Source: Melieria omissa (lineage: Eukaryota; Arthropoda; Insecta; Diptera; Ulidiidae). From it: a stretch of 64,000 nt of DNA. The translations under genes were made by a program, and so were the position numbers. The stretch is from NCBI GenBank assembly GCA_963971225.1, contig OZ020267.1, positions 100,545,536-100,609,535 on the forward strand. The letters are read 5' to 3'. The notes beneath the pieces were generated by a model. It worked only from the letters and a program-made list of their open reading frames with translations, ran no database searches and was not told the DNA's origin. Shown here piece after piece: positions 25,410 through 36,140 of the stretch (within the stretch, counting starts at the first letter, position 1; the number at the start of each line of letters is the position of its first letter).

Positions 25410-25668
25410 TACAAGATTTAACGTTCATTTGGCCATTCAGTTTATAAAAAATTAAGAAATTTTATTAAATTTTAACAGACAAACTTGCCGTTTTAATCTT
25501 TTTTAGTGCTTAAAATTTTAATCTGCTTAAAATTATGTTCAATCGCACACGTTGCTCATACGCCATGCAGACCCACTTCAAAATTATTTTGCACGCAAAT
25601 TGAATTATAACAAAAGGCTCTAATATGATTTAAATACATTCATATCTTTACAGCCACACGCATCAATA

Positions 25669-26737
25669 ATGTCAGCTACAACAAATGCAAACACAACTAC
25701 AACGACAGCAGCCAACATAGCCACAGGAGCAACTAGAGTAGTCGAATTAAACACAACAACATTATGCAATCAAAATATTCGGCATAATCATGTGGCAGGC
25801 TTTAGTGAGAATTGTTTGAGGCATGCAAAGGCTGAGAATTTCAATCACGAAAGCGAGCAACGGCAGCAACAGCACAACAACAACAAAGTGAACAAAAGAC
25901 ATAAATTAAGGTTGAACGTAGCCAACAGTGGTAACGGTGGTGGAGCAGCGACAAGTATACTATCAACAACAACAGCAACATCAACATTTGTAGGCCGTAG
26001 CTGTACAAAAATGGCCACGGCAAGCAACAACGAACGCAACTACATTAAAAACAACAAAAGCAAGGCGCAACGCACTCACACACAGAGAACCAAGTGTAAT
26101 CATAAAAAGCGGCACAACAATAGAAAATTTCATTGTTTGCGGCCAACGCGCTCAACAGCCGACAAGGAGACGCACGCCATAGCAACGATGTCGACAGCAT
26201 TTCGTGATATCAGTCAAATGTCGAACGACAGTCAGGCGTATAGTCAGACAGCTGAGGGCACACTGCACTGTTTGGCTAGGACAGCGTTGGCTGAGGGCGC
26301 CGATGCAACAACAAAACGGCGCTTATTGCGCAGTGGCACTGCGCGCCTACTGACGTCACTATTGCTGCACTCAAGCATCATGTCGACGCTGGCCAGTTTG
26401 GCAGCGGCACTCACCGAAGCCGCTGTCAGCGCTGAGGTCGCGCAGTTTGGCCTAAATGTGAGTGCAACCGTACTGGCGGACAATGGCAGCCTGAGTGCTT
26501 TGGGCGATTTTCAGTTGCCGGCAGGTGTTGACGCCGCTGGTGCGGTGGATGCCATGAATGGTGACAAAAGGACAGTCGGTGCTTCCAGCGGTGTTGGCAT
26601 GTCCAATCGTGATATTAGTTTTAATGGTAGCGATGACTTAATCGACGAGGAGGATACCGAATACGTATTCGATCGCACCGATGTGCGCATCATATTTATA
26701 ACATTGTATACGCTGGTGTTTTGTTGTTGCTTTTTTG
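25669..26737 (+). CDS. TrissinR: Neuropeptide GPCR, exon 1 (N-terminal tail and TM1)
   Basis: This open frame encodes 356 codons plus one base before a good donor site (G|GTAAGT at 26738). Residues 1-338 are an extracellular tail rich in Thr, Asn and Ala, with several N-glycosylation sequons (NVS, NGS, NDS). Residues from about 339 to the junction (VRIIFITLYTLVFCCCFFG) form the start of TM1. A plausible acceptor (tttacag, ending 25653) precedes the ATG, so 5' untranslated exons probably lie upstream. Joining to exon 2 at 51071 keeps the frame (phase 1) and completes the TM1 GN motif. Class A receptors of this kind sit in the plasma membrane and signal through G proteins on binding a peptide. 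The TM1-TM2 text resembles my memory of insect trissin receptors; that identity is probable, not proven. The tail is poorly conserved in type, so the true start could be a later ATG. Confidence 0.7.
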
Positions 26738-27999
26738 GTAAGTATCATCTGATTATTGTGCAAATTATTAGTCAAATTCTATTGTAAAAAGTGGAAAAAG
26801 TCATTAGTAATAAAGTCATTAGTGTCATTAGTCTGTTCACTCTACGCGGCGTATGAGTGATATACATTTCAATTAAGCTTATCGTATCTTGAATGCTGCA
26901 GCTAAGATCTATTCTGACAGTGCTCTAACTAGTCATTAGGAAATTGCGCATTCAAGCAATTTGAAACCTGTTCGCTGCATTGGCCGCCGATGACGCATTT
27001 GATAATCATGTGAAACCAAAATCTGGCCCAGTAGAAGCGGCCACTACAACTATTATTGTATACATATATACGCCTTCGATTAACGGCACACGCAATAATT
27101 ACAGTAGCAACAACAATAACAAAGGCAACAATTATAATTGCAATGCAGGCGCAGCCTTAGACTTGCGTCTTGTACGCTTTGACTTCATAGAAATTGTGTT
27201 GTGTTATCAAGCAGCTACAACAAAAATCACTAAGCAATAACAACAATAACAACAACAGTAGTGGTAAGAGACCATCAGTTGAATAGTGAACAGCCCGCGT
27301 GATTGAAATCAAGTTATTTGCGCTTTCCGATGTGCAGGCACACACATTGGCCAATGGCCTAGTTACATGTTTGCATGTGTGTGTGTGTGAGTGTAACGCT
27401 ACATATGTATGCTTTGCCAAAGCATATGCAGCTTTCGCTGGTCCCCATGCAAACAATGCATCTAAGTTTGCATGTAAATCTAGATTTAATAGCATCGTTG
27501 CCGCTGTTGCCGCAGTGGTTTGTTGCGTAGCTGTGGAGCTTTGGGGTTGGGGTAGCGTGCGGCAGATGCATTGATTGCGGTAGATAAGCTTGGCCGTTGC
27601 CAGCTGGCGTTGTTGATTGCTGCGCGCTATGCGTTGATGTTGCTAATTGCGGTTTATTTGCGTTGTTGCTCGCCTTGTGCGTCGGTGGTCTGTGGGGCGA
27701 GCCGAGCTAGTCACTTGGTCGTTTTATAGGGGCCTAGTGGAGGGAAAGGTGTTGCGAATGTGTTGTAACTATTATGTAATTGTAAGCTGCCTGCAAAACA
27801 TACCTAATGATCACCGCAACAACTTAAAGACAATTGGCTCTTCGTACTGTGGAGAGTTGATGAGTCATGAGGCAAAGAGTTATTGATATGTGTGTCTCGG
27901 GGACCGTAACTGATAGACGGATATTTAAAAATAAAAAATAACTGTCATTTGTAGAGTCATTTAAAAAATGTAAAAAAAAACTATTAAGCATTGATTTTT

Positions 28000-28428
28000 A
28001 TAATAAAACTTATAACTGTTACAGTTACTGATGTTTTCCCAAATAAAGTATTAACCCATTATCGAATTATTTTTCATATGGAGCACTTTCACAAAGTCTG
28101 CAGTCACCGAGTGTACAACACGTTTTCATTCAGAGTAATTTCACTAAATTTGCAGCCACCGAGTGTACAACTATTTCTTTTTTGGAGTTCTAGTCTCCAG
28201 TTTAGTCCAGTCTGAAGTCAATAGGCTGATTAGTTCATGTTTTTTCACAGTTTCTCTAAACAAACTTTGTATCCATTGTTAATTAATACTCGTCAGATTT
28301 TAAGTTTATAAAAAATTAAAAACAACTTGTCGAATTATTTTTCTTGTGAAATGGTTTTACTAAGTTTCAAGTAAAAAAACCCATTTTTGCATACAAATTT
28401 TTAACCCATCGTTGCCCCCAATTATTAT
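28000..28428. repeat. Degenerate repeat left of the BEL insertion
   Basis: Phrases such as ttaacccat and gcag.caccgagtgtacaac recur here at 28050-28410, and taaccca(t) reappears at 34625-34770 on the other side of the BEL element. The retrotransposon seems to have landed in an old tandem or dispersed repeat. Confidence 0.4.
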
Positions 28429-28832
28429 TGTTGGCAGCTTTACCACTTATTTATTTAAAACGCTTTGGTTTAAGGTTGTACAACTTATTTATTTTAAAAC
28501 TTTATTTCTCCTCACAATCGGTCGACGTCCGACTTCGTCGACTCCTTCTTTATGACCACGCTTCCCTTCCAACATCCAACAACCAAAACCCAATTTTAAA
28601 CGTGTACATGTGTATATAGGCCTGTGTTGCGTGTGTGTGTAGGCCTGTGTTGCGTGTGTGCCTATGTGTGTGTTCAAATTCTGGTGTGTACTCTGTCCTT
28701 GAACTTGCACTTCCACTGAACTTCCACTGGACTTCCAACTGAACGATCCACAGAGTCCACACAAATAATTAAGGCCTGGCAACACTTGCAAATTATACGC
28801 AGTATAAGGCTCGTACACATTTTACGGCGACA
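28429..28832 (-). repeat. BEL 3' LTR
   Basis: This is the downstream LTR in element orientation. It appears identical to 34128-34531. In element orientation it starts TGTCGCCG and ends GCCAACA. A GT-rich stretch lies at 28610-28672 and a complement of AAATAAA near 28500. Confidence 0.95.
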
Positions 28833-28852
28833 TCCCACCCCACGGTGAATTC

Positions 28853-31800
28853 TTACAGGGATTCACAAACTTCCAAAGCGGCTAGCTTGCTGGCTGGTCG
28901 TCGAATAATTCCTTGGCTGGTGCGGACTGTAGCGGAACGAACCTGTCCATCGTTGGCTTTGTTGACGTCAATTATTTTCCCCTTTACCCATTGGCTTCTT
29001 GGCAGGCTCGGGTCGCAGATGATTACAAGTTGTCCTGGTTGCAAAGGCTTAGCGGTTTCTCTCCATTTTGAGCGGCGTAGTAGCGAAGGCAAATACTCGA
29101 CGGTCCATCGCTTCCACATGCGGTCTTTAAGTGCTTGGGCAATTCTCCATTGCTTCCGTAGGCAAACATTCTCCTCTTCTTGGCTAGGTGTTTGGGTGGA
29201 GTTAAGACAACCCAACAAGAAGTGGTTAGGTGTCAGCGGGTCTTCATCTTGATGCGAAACTGGAATATCTGTAAGTGGACGACTGTTTATTATATTCTCA
29301 GCCTCAATTAGTACACTTCTGAACGTTTCCAAGCGCGGCGCTGTTTCGTTAAGGACTCGTTGCAGAAGGCGCTTGACGCACTGCACCAATCTTTCCCAGC
29401 AACCACCCGCTGATGGATTGGCAGGACAGTTAAACAGCCATTCTATTCCCTGCTTGGCAACATCTCGCTCAATACGGTCGAAGTCCCACAGTCTTTTGTC
29501 GGTGTGGAGTAGCTTCTGTGCACCAATGAAATTGGTGCCGTTGTCGCTCCGCAATCTTACAGGCACGCCTCGTCGGTTAACAAAATTTCGTAGGCACACC
29601 AAAAACTCATCGGTGGACAAGTCCGCCGCTATCTCCAGGTGCACGGCACGCACCGTAAGGCACGTGAACAGTGCCACCCACCGCTTCTCGTGACGACGAC
29701 CAATGGTAATAACAAATGGGCCGCAGTAATCAACCCCGGTGTAACTAAACGGACGTACGTACGGCGTCAGTCGATCCACAGGCAGCTGACCCATTAACGG
29801 CGTAGTTGGCTTGGCGACGTGGGCGATACATACGTGGCAATGCTTTTTAACTGATTTCAGCACTGATCGTATGTGCGGTACCCAAAACTTCTGCCGTATC
29901 TCGTTCAGCGTTAGACAGTCGTTTTGATGGTGCAACTTCATGTGCCAGTGTCTAACTATAAGACGCGTGACGTGATGATGCTGCGGCATGATGATTGGAC
30001 GACGAGCTGATATTGGTAGGCAATAGGCGGCATCAATTCGACCGTTGATTTTGATGAGACCATCATCGTCCAACATCGGTGTTAACTGGTATAATGTGCT
30101 GGACTTTGGCAACCGCTGCTCTGCATGCAGCAGTTGCAATTCGGGGGCGTACACCTCTTCTTGCACGCGGCGGCAGACCACTTTCTCTGCTTCCACGATT
30201 TCGGCTGCTGTTAGCTCCCCTGAACGGCGACTGCGGCTGCTTGCGTTGCGAGCAAAACGCAAGACCCAACTCATGACCCTGAGTAAAGTCAAAAACGATG
30301 AAAATTTAACAAATTTCAAAGCATACTCGCCTGATGTTGGCAAGACCAGAAAACAGTTCTCCTTCTCTTCAGCGGCACAATGGTTTGATGTAAGCGGCGA
30401 GGGTTCTACTGGCCACTCGGTTTCGTGTTGACGTAAAAATGCTGGCCCCGTCATCCAGCGGCAACTTGATCGGACTGCAGATATTGGCTTGGCTCTTGTA
30501 GCATCGTCGGCGGCATTTGCTGAGGTTGGCAACCAGCGCCATTGCGATGGCTGGGTGCTCCCGAGGATTTCTGATATTCTGCTGGCGACGAATTGTTTGT
30601 ATTCCCTGGTGGTGGAACGAATCCAGAGCAGTACAGTTTTGGAGTCACTCCAAAATACCACTCGACGTATAGGAAAATCGTGACACTCCCTCACAGATCT
30701 TTCCAAGCGGCAACCAAGAATTGCGGCCTGCAATTCCAAACGTGGTATATTCATTCCCTTCAAAGGCGCGCAACGCGCTTTAGCGGCGACGAATGCGATG
30801 TTAACCTCCGCCCCTTTTGCCACGCGTAGGTAAGCTACCGCTGCATAAGCACTGGAGCTGGCATCCACGAACACATGCAATTGAATTTCATCTGCTGACA
30901 TCAGGAGTGGTGAGTAGCAACGCGGAACCGAAAAATTTGTTACATCTTGAAAGCTCTCCCACCATGCTGACCATTGCATGTGCAGCTGGTGAGGAAGTGG
31001 CTCGTCCCACTCGATCTGGCGTTTCCACAGAGACTGCATAAGAAGTTTCATGCAAACGGTAACATTAGCGAGAAGTCCAAACGGATCGTAAATCGCCATA
31101 ATGATACCCAAAAGTTCTCTTTTTGTCGGCGGTCGTGCAGAACTCAACACATCTCGGGCGATTTTATGAAATTGTATGTGAAATTCAAACGAGTCCGTAG
31201 CCGTATTCCAAAAGAAACCTAATACCTTGTCAACAGTTGACTTTCGCTCCATATTCATGACGTCTGCTACTTCGCCAATACCAGCGCACAACCTGGCTTG
31301 GAGGACTTTGTCGTTGGAAATGAACTTTCTCAATCTGAATCCAGCCTCCGCGTTGATTGCGATGATTTCGTTTGTTACCTCTTCTGCTTCTTTTTGGCTA
31401 TTGAAGCTGACGACCAAGTCGTCAACATACATATTGTTCACCACGGCTGCAACCCCTCGAGGCATGATGGACTCATATTTGGCGGCGTTAACATTTTTAA
31501 TATATTCGGCGCAGCATGGCGAACAAATGGCTCCGAAAATCATCGATGACATGACATATGTGCGGACTGGACTGGCAGGATCCCCATCGCGCCACAAGAA
31601 GCGCTGCGAATCTTGGTCGGCAGATCTGATGCCAACCTGCGAAAACATTTCTTGAATGTCAGCGGCGACGGCAACTACCCCTTGGCGAAATTTGTGCATG
31701 ATTGTTATCAGCGATTGGGCATGCTCCGGCCCCTTTAACAGGGCTGAGTTCAGCGACACGTTTGACGCAGTGGCGGCGGCGTCGAAAACGACTCGCAGTT

Positions 31801-34060
31801 TATTTGGTTTGTGTGGATTTACCACCCCAAAATGAGGCAAATACCACGTTGCGGGACCCACCTTCCTGCACTCCGGTCGCGGCAAAGGGCGAGCATAACC
31901 CTTTTCTAAATACTTGTTGATCTCGTTCCGGTAATTAGCGGTAAATATGTCGTCTTTTGCCATTCTCGACTCCAGATTCATCAAACGTTTGTAGGCCATG
32001 TCGTAGCTATCGGGAAGTGCAGGCTCGTCTTTTCGCCACAGCAAACCGACTTCATACCGCTTACCGATGTCCTTCGTTGTTTCAAGCAGAATCGCCTTGG
32101 CGCGGCGATTATCATCAGACTCCAAAATTACATCAGTACTGCGCACCCCAAAACTCTCGATCGAAAAATACTCGTTCACTAACTTCTGCAGCTCTTGCAG
32201 CGAGTGCGACTCTCGAACATGCAACAAGCGTGGCTGCACCATTTGGCATTTGTTTAATGGGCCGTACGCCACCCACCCCAATTGTGTAGAAACGGCGATT
32301 GGTTCATCAGCTCCCGCCTGAACGGTTTCGTGGGCAACACATAAGTGACTATTGTCAAGACCAATTAATATTACGGGCCTGGCACCCACGTAGCTTTTTA
32401 ATGGCAATGACGACAAATGTTGGTACTGCTGCTTTTCGAACGTCTGTTGTGGCAAATTGAGGGATTTCACTGTACGCACATTTTTGAGCTGAAATTCTGC
32501 AGCACAGTCCTCACCCCTTATGCTAATAGCGACTCTTCGAGATTTCTCTCTTGTTTGGCTGTTACCGTACCACTGCAGTGTTAATGGCTCACTTTGACCC
32601 CTAAGACCTAGTTTGACAGCAACATTGTCTTCAAGAAGCGTAATTGAGGACCCTTCGTCCAACATTGCATACCCAGGCAAAGCTCCGTTTGGCCCTACCA
32701 AAATAATTGGCAAGATTTTGAATAAAATCGACTGTACATCAGACATGCAATTTAATAGGCGTTCTGCAGCGACGCCGGCGGCTGGACTAGGCGGCGAAGC
32801 TTGATGTAAGCTCTCGTGATGTTTGCGCGTGCACCCACTGATGCCACACGTTTTGCTCAACTGGCAGTTTGAGAGGTTATGTCCCTTTCGGAGACATCCA
32901 AAGCATAGTCGATTACCTTTGACAATACTCCATTTTGCTTTTATGTCACGCGACTGGAATTGACGACAGACAGCTAACTCGTGCTGTTGCCCACACTGCA
33001 AGCAACTGACCTTTTGTTCTGGCTGTACTTCATTGCTGTGAAATACTGGACGTGCGCCATTTTCCCTGGGTGCCGACTGACGAGTCTGAGTGCGCGACTG
33101 CGCTGCTGACGTCGACTGCGTTGCGCCAGCGTGAATGGAACGGAGCGACAAGTCTGAGACTCCTGGCAACAAAGAAACTACTTTGGCTACGTCACTTAGC
33201 CACTCGCTGAAGTTTTCCACTGTAGGAAACGGGACTATGTTTGCGGCACGTTGACTCCATTCATACTGCCTCGGCGGTGGCAGCTTAGAAACGAGACTCT
33301 CCAACAAAGTTGGATTCATCAGGTGATGTTCGCAACGGGCAGACTTAAAAAATGCTACTATATTTCTGACCTGATTCGCAAATGTCAGTATTTGATCCAA
33401 CTGGCTATCGGCGATTGCATGGAACCTCTGAACCTTTTGAAGTTGAGCCTTTATGAGCAACTCCGGGCGGCCGAAATTGAACTCTAACTCCTTGATGACG
33501 TTCGGTACGTCGTCGGGATAAATAAGTAAGGACGTTACTGCACGTTTGGCCGCACCTTGCAGCGCCTTATGCAGCCGCATAAGGTTTTGCCGGTTGTTAT
33601 ATTGAAACTCGGCCGTGGTGTCGTTATAGTTTGACACGAAAAGTGGCCAATCCTCAGGATTGCCATCAAAGGTTGGCAGCGGAAACAATTTTACGGCAGC
33701 GTTTTCCGTTAATGACAGCATGCCTCCGTGCGACGTCGGCGTTTGCAGCATACGTGACGGTATCTGCGTTGACGAAAGCCCTGGCCGCGCTTCAACATGC
33801 GACTGCGCTTCAACGTGCGACTGCGCGTTTACCGGCGCAGTGTTGACGAAACTGCCACCGGCACGCTGCTGGCTGCGTACTGCATCACTACGCAGCTCCT
33901 CGACACACTGTCGGAGTGCGTTTATGCTAGACACCAAAATCGAAATTTGATCACCTGGAATAGCACTAACTGGCTCATTCGCTGGCTCTTCCGTATCCAT
34001 ATCGCTGATTGACTCCTGGCTCCCGGCGACCACAGCTTTGGCCCGAGCTCTTGTTAGCAT
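28853..34060 (-). CDS. BEL/Pao gag-pol polyprotein
   Basis: A single ORF of 1735 aa starts at an ATG (34058-34060) and ends at TAA 20 bp from the 3' LTR. Gag lies at about residues 115-300 (LPTFDGNPEDWPLF block), followed by zinc knuckles CLQCGQQHELAVC (353-365) and CFGCLRKGHNLSNC (386-399). An aspartic protease follows (AMLDEGSS, Asp468), then reverse transcriptase with YVDD at 878-881. RNase H begins near HVFVDASSS (Asp1066). The integrase zinc finger ends in CHVC (1408-1411), and the catalytic triad is Asp1444, Asp1506 and Glu1556. The C-terminal BEL-type module carries DPLTPNHFLLG. Together these make virus-like particles, copy the RNA and insert the cDNA. Fusing gag and pol in one frame is usual for BEL/Pao. 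All expected catalytic residues are present and there is no frameshift, so it may be functional. Confidence 0.95.
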   Translation of the reverse strand: MLTRARAKAVVAGSQESISDMDTEEPANEPVSAIPGDQISILVSSINALRQCVEELRSDAVRSQQRAGGSFVNTAPVNAQSHVEAQSHVEARPGLSSTQIPSRMLQTPTSHGGMLSLTENAAVKLFPLPTFDGNPEDWPLFVSNYNDTTAEFQYNNRQNLMRLHKALQGAAKRAVTSLLIYPDDVPNVIKELEFNFGRPELLIKAQLQKVQRFHAIADSQLDQILTFANQVRNIVAFFKSARCEHHLMNPTLLESLVSKLPPPRQYEWSQRAANIVPFPTVENFSEWLSDVAKVVSLLPGVSDLSLRSIHAGATQSTSAAQSRTQTRQSAPRENGARPVFHSNEVQPEQKVSCLQCGQQHELAVCRQFQSRDIKAKWSIVKGNRLCFGCLRKGHNLSNCQLSKTCGISGCTRKHHESLHQASPPSPAAGVAAERLLNCMSDVQSILFKILPIILVGPNGALPGYAMLDEGSSITLLEDNVAVKLGLRGQSEPLTLQWYGNSQTREKSRRVAISIRGEDCAAEFQLKNVRTVKSLNLPQQTFEKQQYQHLSSLPLKSYVGARPVILIGLDNSHLCVAHETVQAGADEPIAVSTQLGWVAYGPLNKCQMVQPRLLHVRESHSLQELQKLVNEYFSIESFGVRSTDVILESDDNRRAKAILLETTKDIGKRYEVGLLWRKDEPALPDSYDMAYKRLMNLESRMAKDDIFTANYRNEINKYLEKGYARPLPRPECRKVGPATWYLPHFGVVNPHKPNKLRVVFDAAATASNVSLNSALLKGPEHAQSLITIMHKFRQGVVAVAADIQEMFSQVGIRSADQDSQRFLWRDGDPASPVRTYVMSSMIFGAICSPCCAEYIKNVNAAKYESIMPRGVAAVVNNMYVDDLVVSFNSQKEAEEVTNEIIAINAEAGFRLRKFISNDKVLQARLCAGIGEVADVMNMERKSTVDKVLGFFWNTATDSFEFHIQFHKIARDVLSSARPPTKRELLGIIMAIYDPFGLLANVTVCMKLLMQSLWKRQIEWDEPLPHQLHMQWSAWWESFQDVTNFSVPRCYSPLLMSADEIQLHVFVDASSSAYAAVAYLRVAKGAEVNIAFVAAKARCAPLKGMNIPRLELQAAILGCRLERSVRECHDFPIRRVVFWSDSKTVLLWIRSTTREYKQFVASRISEILGSTQPSQWRWLPTSANAADDATRAKPISAVRSSCRWMTGPAFLRQHETEWPVEPSPLTSNHCAAEEKENCFLVLPTSGEYALKFVKFSSFLTLLRVMSWVLRFARNASSRSRRSGELTAAEIVEAEKVVCRRVQEEVYAPELQLLHAEQRLPKSSTLYQLTPMLDDDGLIKINGRIDAAYCLPISARRPIIMPQHHHVTRLIVRHWHMKLHHQNDCLTLNEIRQKFWVPHIRSVLKSVKKHCHVCIAHVAKPTTPLMGQLPVDRLTPYVRPFSYTGVDYCGPFVITIGRRHEKRWVALFTCLTVRAVHLEIAADLSTDEFLVCLRNFVNRRGVPVRLRSDNGTNFIGAQKLLHTDKRLWDFDRIERDVAKQGIEWLFNCPANPSAGGCWERLVQCVKRLLQRVLNETAPRLETFRSVLIEAENIINSRPLTDIPVSHQDEDPLTPNHFLLGCLNSTQTPSQEEENVCLRKQWRIAQALKDRMWKRWTVEYLPSLLRRSKWRETAKPLQPGQLVIICDPSLPRSQWVKGKIIDVNKANDGQVRSATVRTSQGIIRRPASKLAALEVCESL

Positions 34061-34127
34061 CGAACGAATATGGATATTTCAGCAAATCCGTAGGCGGCAC
34101 GGACAGAAATGCACAGAATTTGAAACT

Positions 34128-34531
34128 TGTTGGCAGCTTTACCACTTATTTATTTAAAACGCTTTGGTTTAAGGTTGTACAACTTATTTATTTTAAAACT
34201 TTATTTCTCCTCACAATCGGTCGACGTCCGACTTCGTCGACTCCTTCTTTATGACCACGCTTCCCTTCCAACATCCAACAACCAAAACCCAATTTTAAAC
34301 GTGTACATGTGTATATAGGCCTGTGTTGCGTGTGTGTGTAGGCCTGTGTTGCGTGTGTGCCTATGTGTGTGTTCAAATTCTGGTGTGTACTCTGTCCTTG
34401 AACTTGCACTTCCACTGAACTTCCACTGGACTTCCAACTGAACGATCCACAGAGTCCACACAAATAATTAAGGCCTGGCAACACTTGCAAATTATACGCA
34501 GTATAAGGCTCGTACACATTTTACGGCGACA
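34128..34531 (-). repeat. BEL 5' LTR
   Basis: This LTR carries the promoter in element orientation. It is identical over 404 bp to the other LTR. The leader between it and the ATG is 67 bp (34061-34127). Confidence 0.95.
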
Positions 34532-34894
34532 ATTATTATTATTAATTGTTCTTTTTATTTCAAGGGTCTCCACTAAATTTTAAGCCAATCGGTTTATGTG
34601 TTTGATAGTCTTCTCGTATATCAACCTTAACCCATTGTTGACTCCGTTAAATTTTAATATTCGAAACACCAAAAAATGTGTGTCAAACTTTAGTTGATTT
34701 AGGGTATTTACACTAAGTTTGAAATCAGTGGAGCTTTTAAATCACTTTTCTTCATACACTAACTTAACCCATGCTTGACCTCCTTTAGATTTCGAACTTA
34801 AAAAATTCCCGTCTTGGCGGAGATTCAATTTCTAAGGTAGACTTACGGTCAAAATTTCATGTTTGCAGCTTCATCGGTCAGGGTTGGGCAAAAA

Positions 34895-35005
34895 TGAATC
34901 AGTCAGTCAATCAGTCAAGAAGTCAATAAGCCAGTCAGTCAATTAGTCAGTCAGTCATTCAGTCAATCAGTCATTCAGTCAATCAGTCAGTCAGTCAGTG
35001 AGGAT
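34895..35005. repeat. (AGTC)n-type tetramer microsatellite
   Basis: This is a cagtcagtcaatcagtcatt-like run with variants. A related shorter run occurs at 35656-35692, and the unique text after each run (caattatat.tgtgt) also matches, so the two are copies of one repeat on either side of the mariner insertion. Confidence 0.8.
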
Positions 35006-35024
35006 ACAATTATATATGTGTGTA

Positions 35025-35579
35025 CGAGGGCGGATCAATAAGTCCGTGACTTTTTGAATGAAACACAGGTTTTTAGATAAAAAGTTATTTTATTTTTCAA
35101 CGTCTCCTTTGAGATCTATAAACTTAGCCCAACGGTTCTCGTTTTTTTATCCCTTCCGAAAAATATGATTTGTCGAGGTCTTCAAAATAGGCATTTGTTT
35201 GTGAGATGACTTCGTCATTGGAGGCAAATCTCTTTCCACCGAGCCATTTCTTCAAGTTTGGGAACAAGAAATAGTCACTTGGGGCTAGATCGGGTGAATA
35301 GGCGGGATGAGGGAGCAATTCGTAGCCCAATTCATGGATTTTTGCCATGGAAACTGCACATGTGTGCACCCGTGCACACGAAATTCACTTTTTTCCATTT
35401 TCTTCTCAGTCAACGCGGTAGTCTGATATTAACGGCTGTCAAAAACAAACTAAATGTCGCAGCTTGTTCAATTTTTTGACAATAGTCAACTGACAGATGA
35501 CTGTTGACGGGAGCAGTGTTGCCATTTCAATTAAGAGGCGGGAAATTCAAAAAGTCACGGACTTATTGACCCGCCTTCG
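35025..35579 (-). mobile_element. Mariner transposon, internally deleted
   Basis: Inverted repeats of about 33 bp bound it (left cgagggcggatcaataagtc; right, complemented, cgaaggcgggtcaataagtc), with TA duplications at 35023-35024 and 35580-35581. On the minus strand the first codons of a transposase (MEKSEFR, near 35395) run straight into the C-terminal block ELLPHPAYSPDLAPSDYFLF in a different frame. A deletion thus removed most of the gene, about half of a 1.3-kb mariner. It is non-autonomous. Its ends are well preserved, so it may be moved in trans. Confidence 0.9.
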
Positions 35580-36140
35580 TATATAGAATCAACTCATACG
35601 CACTGTTGGCTGATGTTTTCTGTATTTTTTTCCAGCGGTCTGGGCTGGTCGATAATGAATCAGTCATTTAGTCAGTCAGTCAATCAATCAGTTTAAACAA
35701 TTATATGTGTGTATTCAGATTATTATTATGAAATTCAATTTCCAGTATATTAAAAAACGATTTTTCTTTTCTTGCACATGAAAACATTTCCTTTCCTAAT
35801 TCGCAAAGATTTATATTTTCCAATATTTTCCATAAATCAATCAAAGCGCACAATTGTCTCAAATTCTTCTCTTTCCTAAAACATTTAACGCTTCATTGTG
35901 AAGCACTCTTAAATTTTTCGACATTTTCTTTCTTTCTTGGGTTCATAGGTTAAAGGTTGTTGGCATTGCGCATTGTTTTCCTTTTCTTTTCCACTCATTT
36001 GCATAAGCAACGCAGTATTGAAATGAATGCTTTTTTGCAAGTAAGCAGCAAAAGACCTCATTGCTGCCTGGTGCCTGTTGCTGGGTGAACTTTTTGTCAC
36101 AGTTGCTGCATTGTTTGTGTTTAACTGGCAGACTTATTAG

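Larger units (their letters stand above)
28429..34531 (-). mobile_element. Complete BEL/Pao LTR retrotransposon
   Basis: The element is 6103 bp, transcribed on the minus strand, with two LTRs of 404 bp (28429-28832 and 34128-34531). They look identical base for base and have TG...CA ends. It is flanked by ATTAT (28424-28428 and 34532-34536); the match extends to ATTATTAT because the site is repetitive. One intact 1735-codon ORF fills the interior. A purine-rich tract, GTGGGGTGGGA (complement of 28833-28843), abuts the 3' LTR as expected for plus-strand priming. I could not identify a primer-binding site next to the 5' LTR. Identical LTRs, clear duplications and an open polyprotein mean a very recent, possibly active insertion inside the GPCR intron, in antisense orientation to the gene. 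No envelope gene is seen. Confidence 0.95.

Noticed and set aside
26980..27240. An additional small Asn-rich coding exon in the GPCR intron
   Set aside because: CAA-repeat-derived composition, no splice sites in phase, and exon 1 already joins exon 2 perfectly.
28845..33950. Many plus-strand ORFs
   Set aside because: Antisense shadows of the BEL polyprotein.
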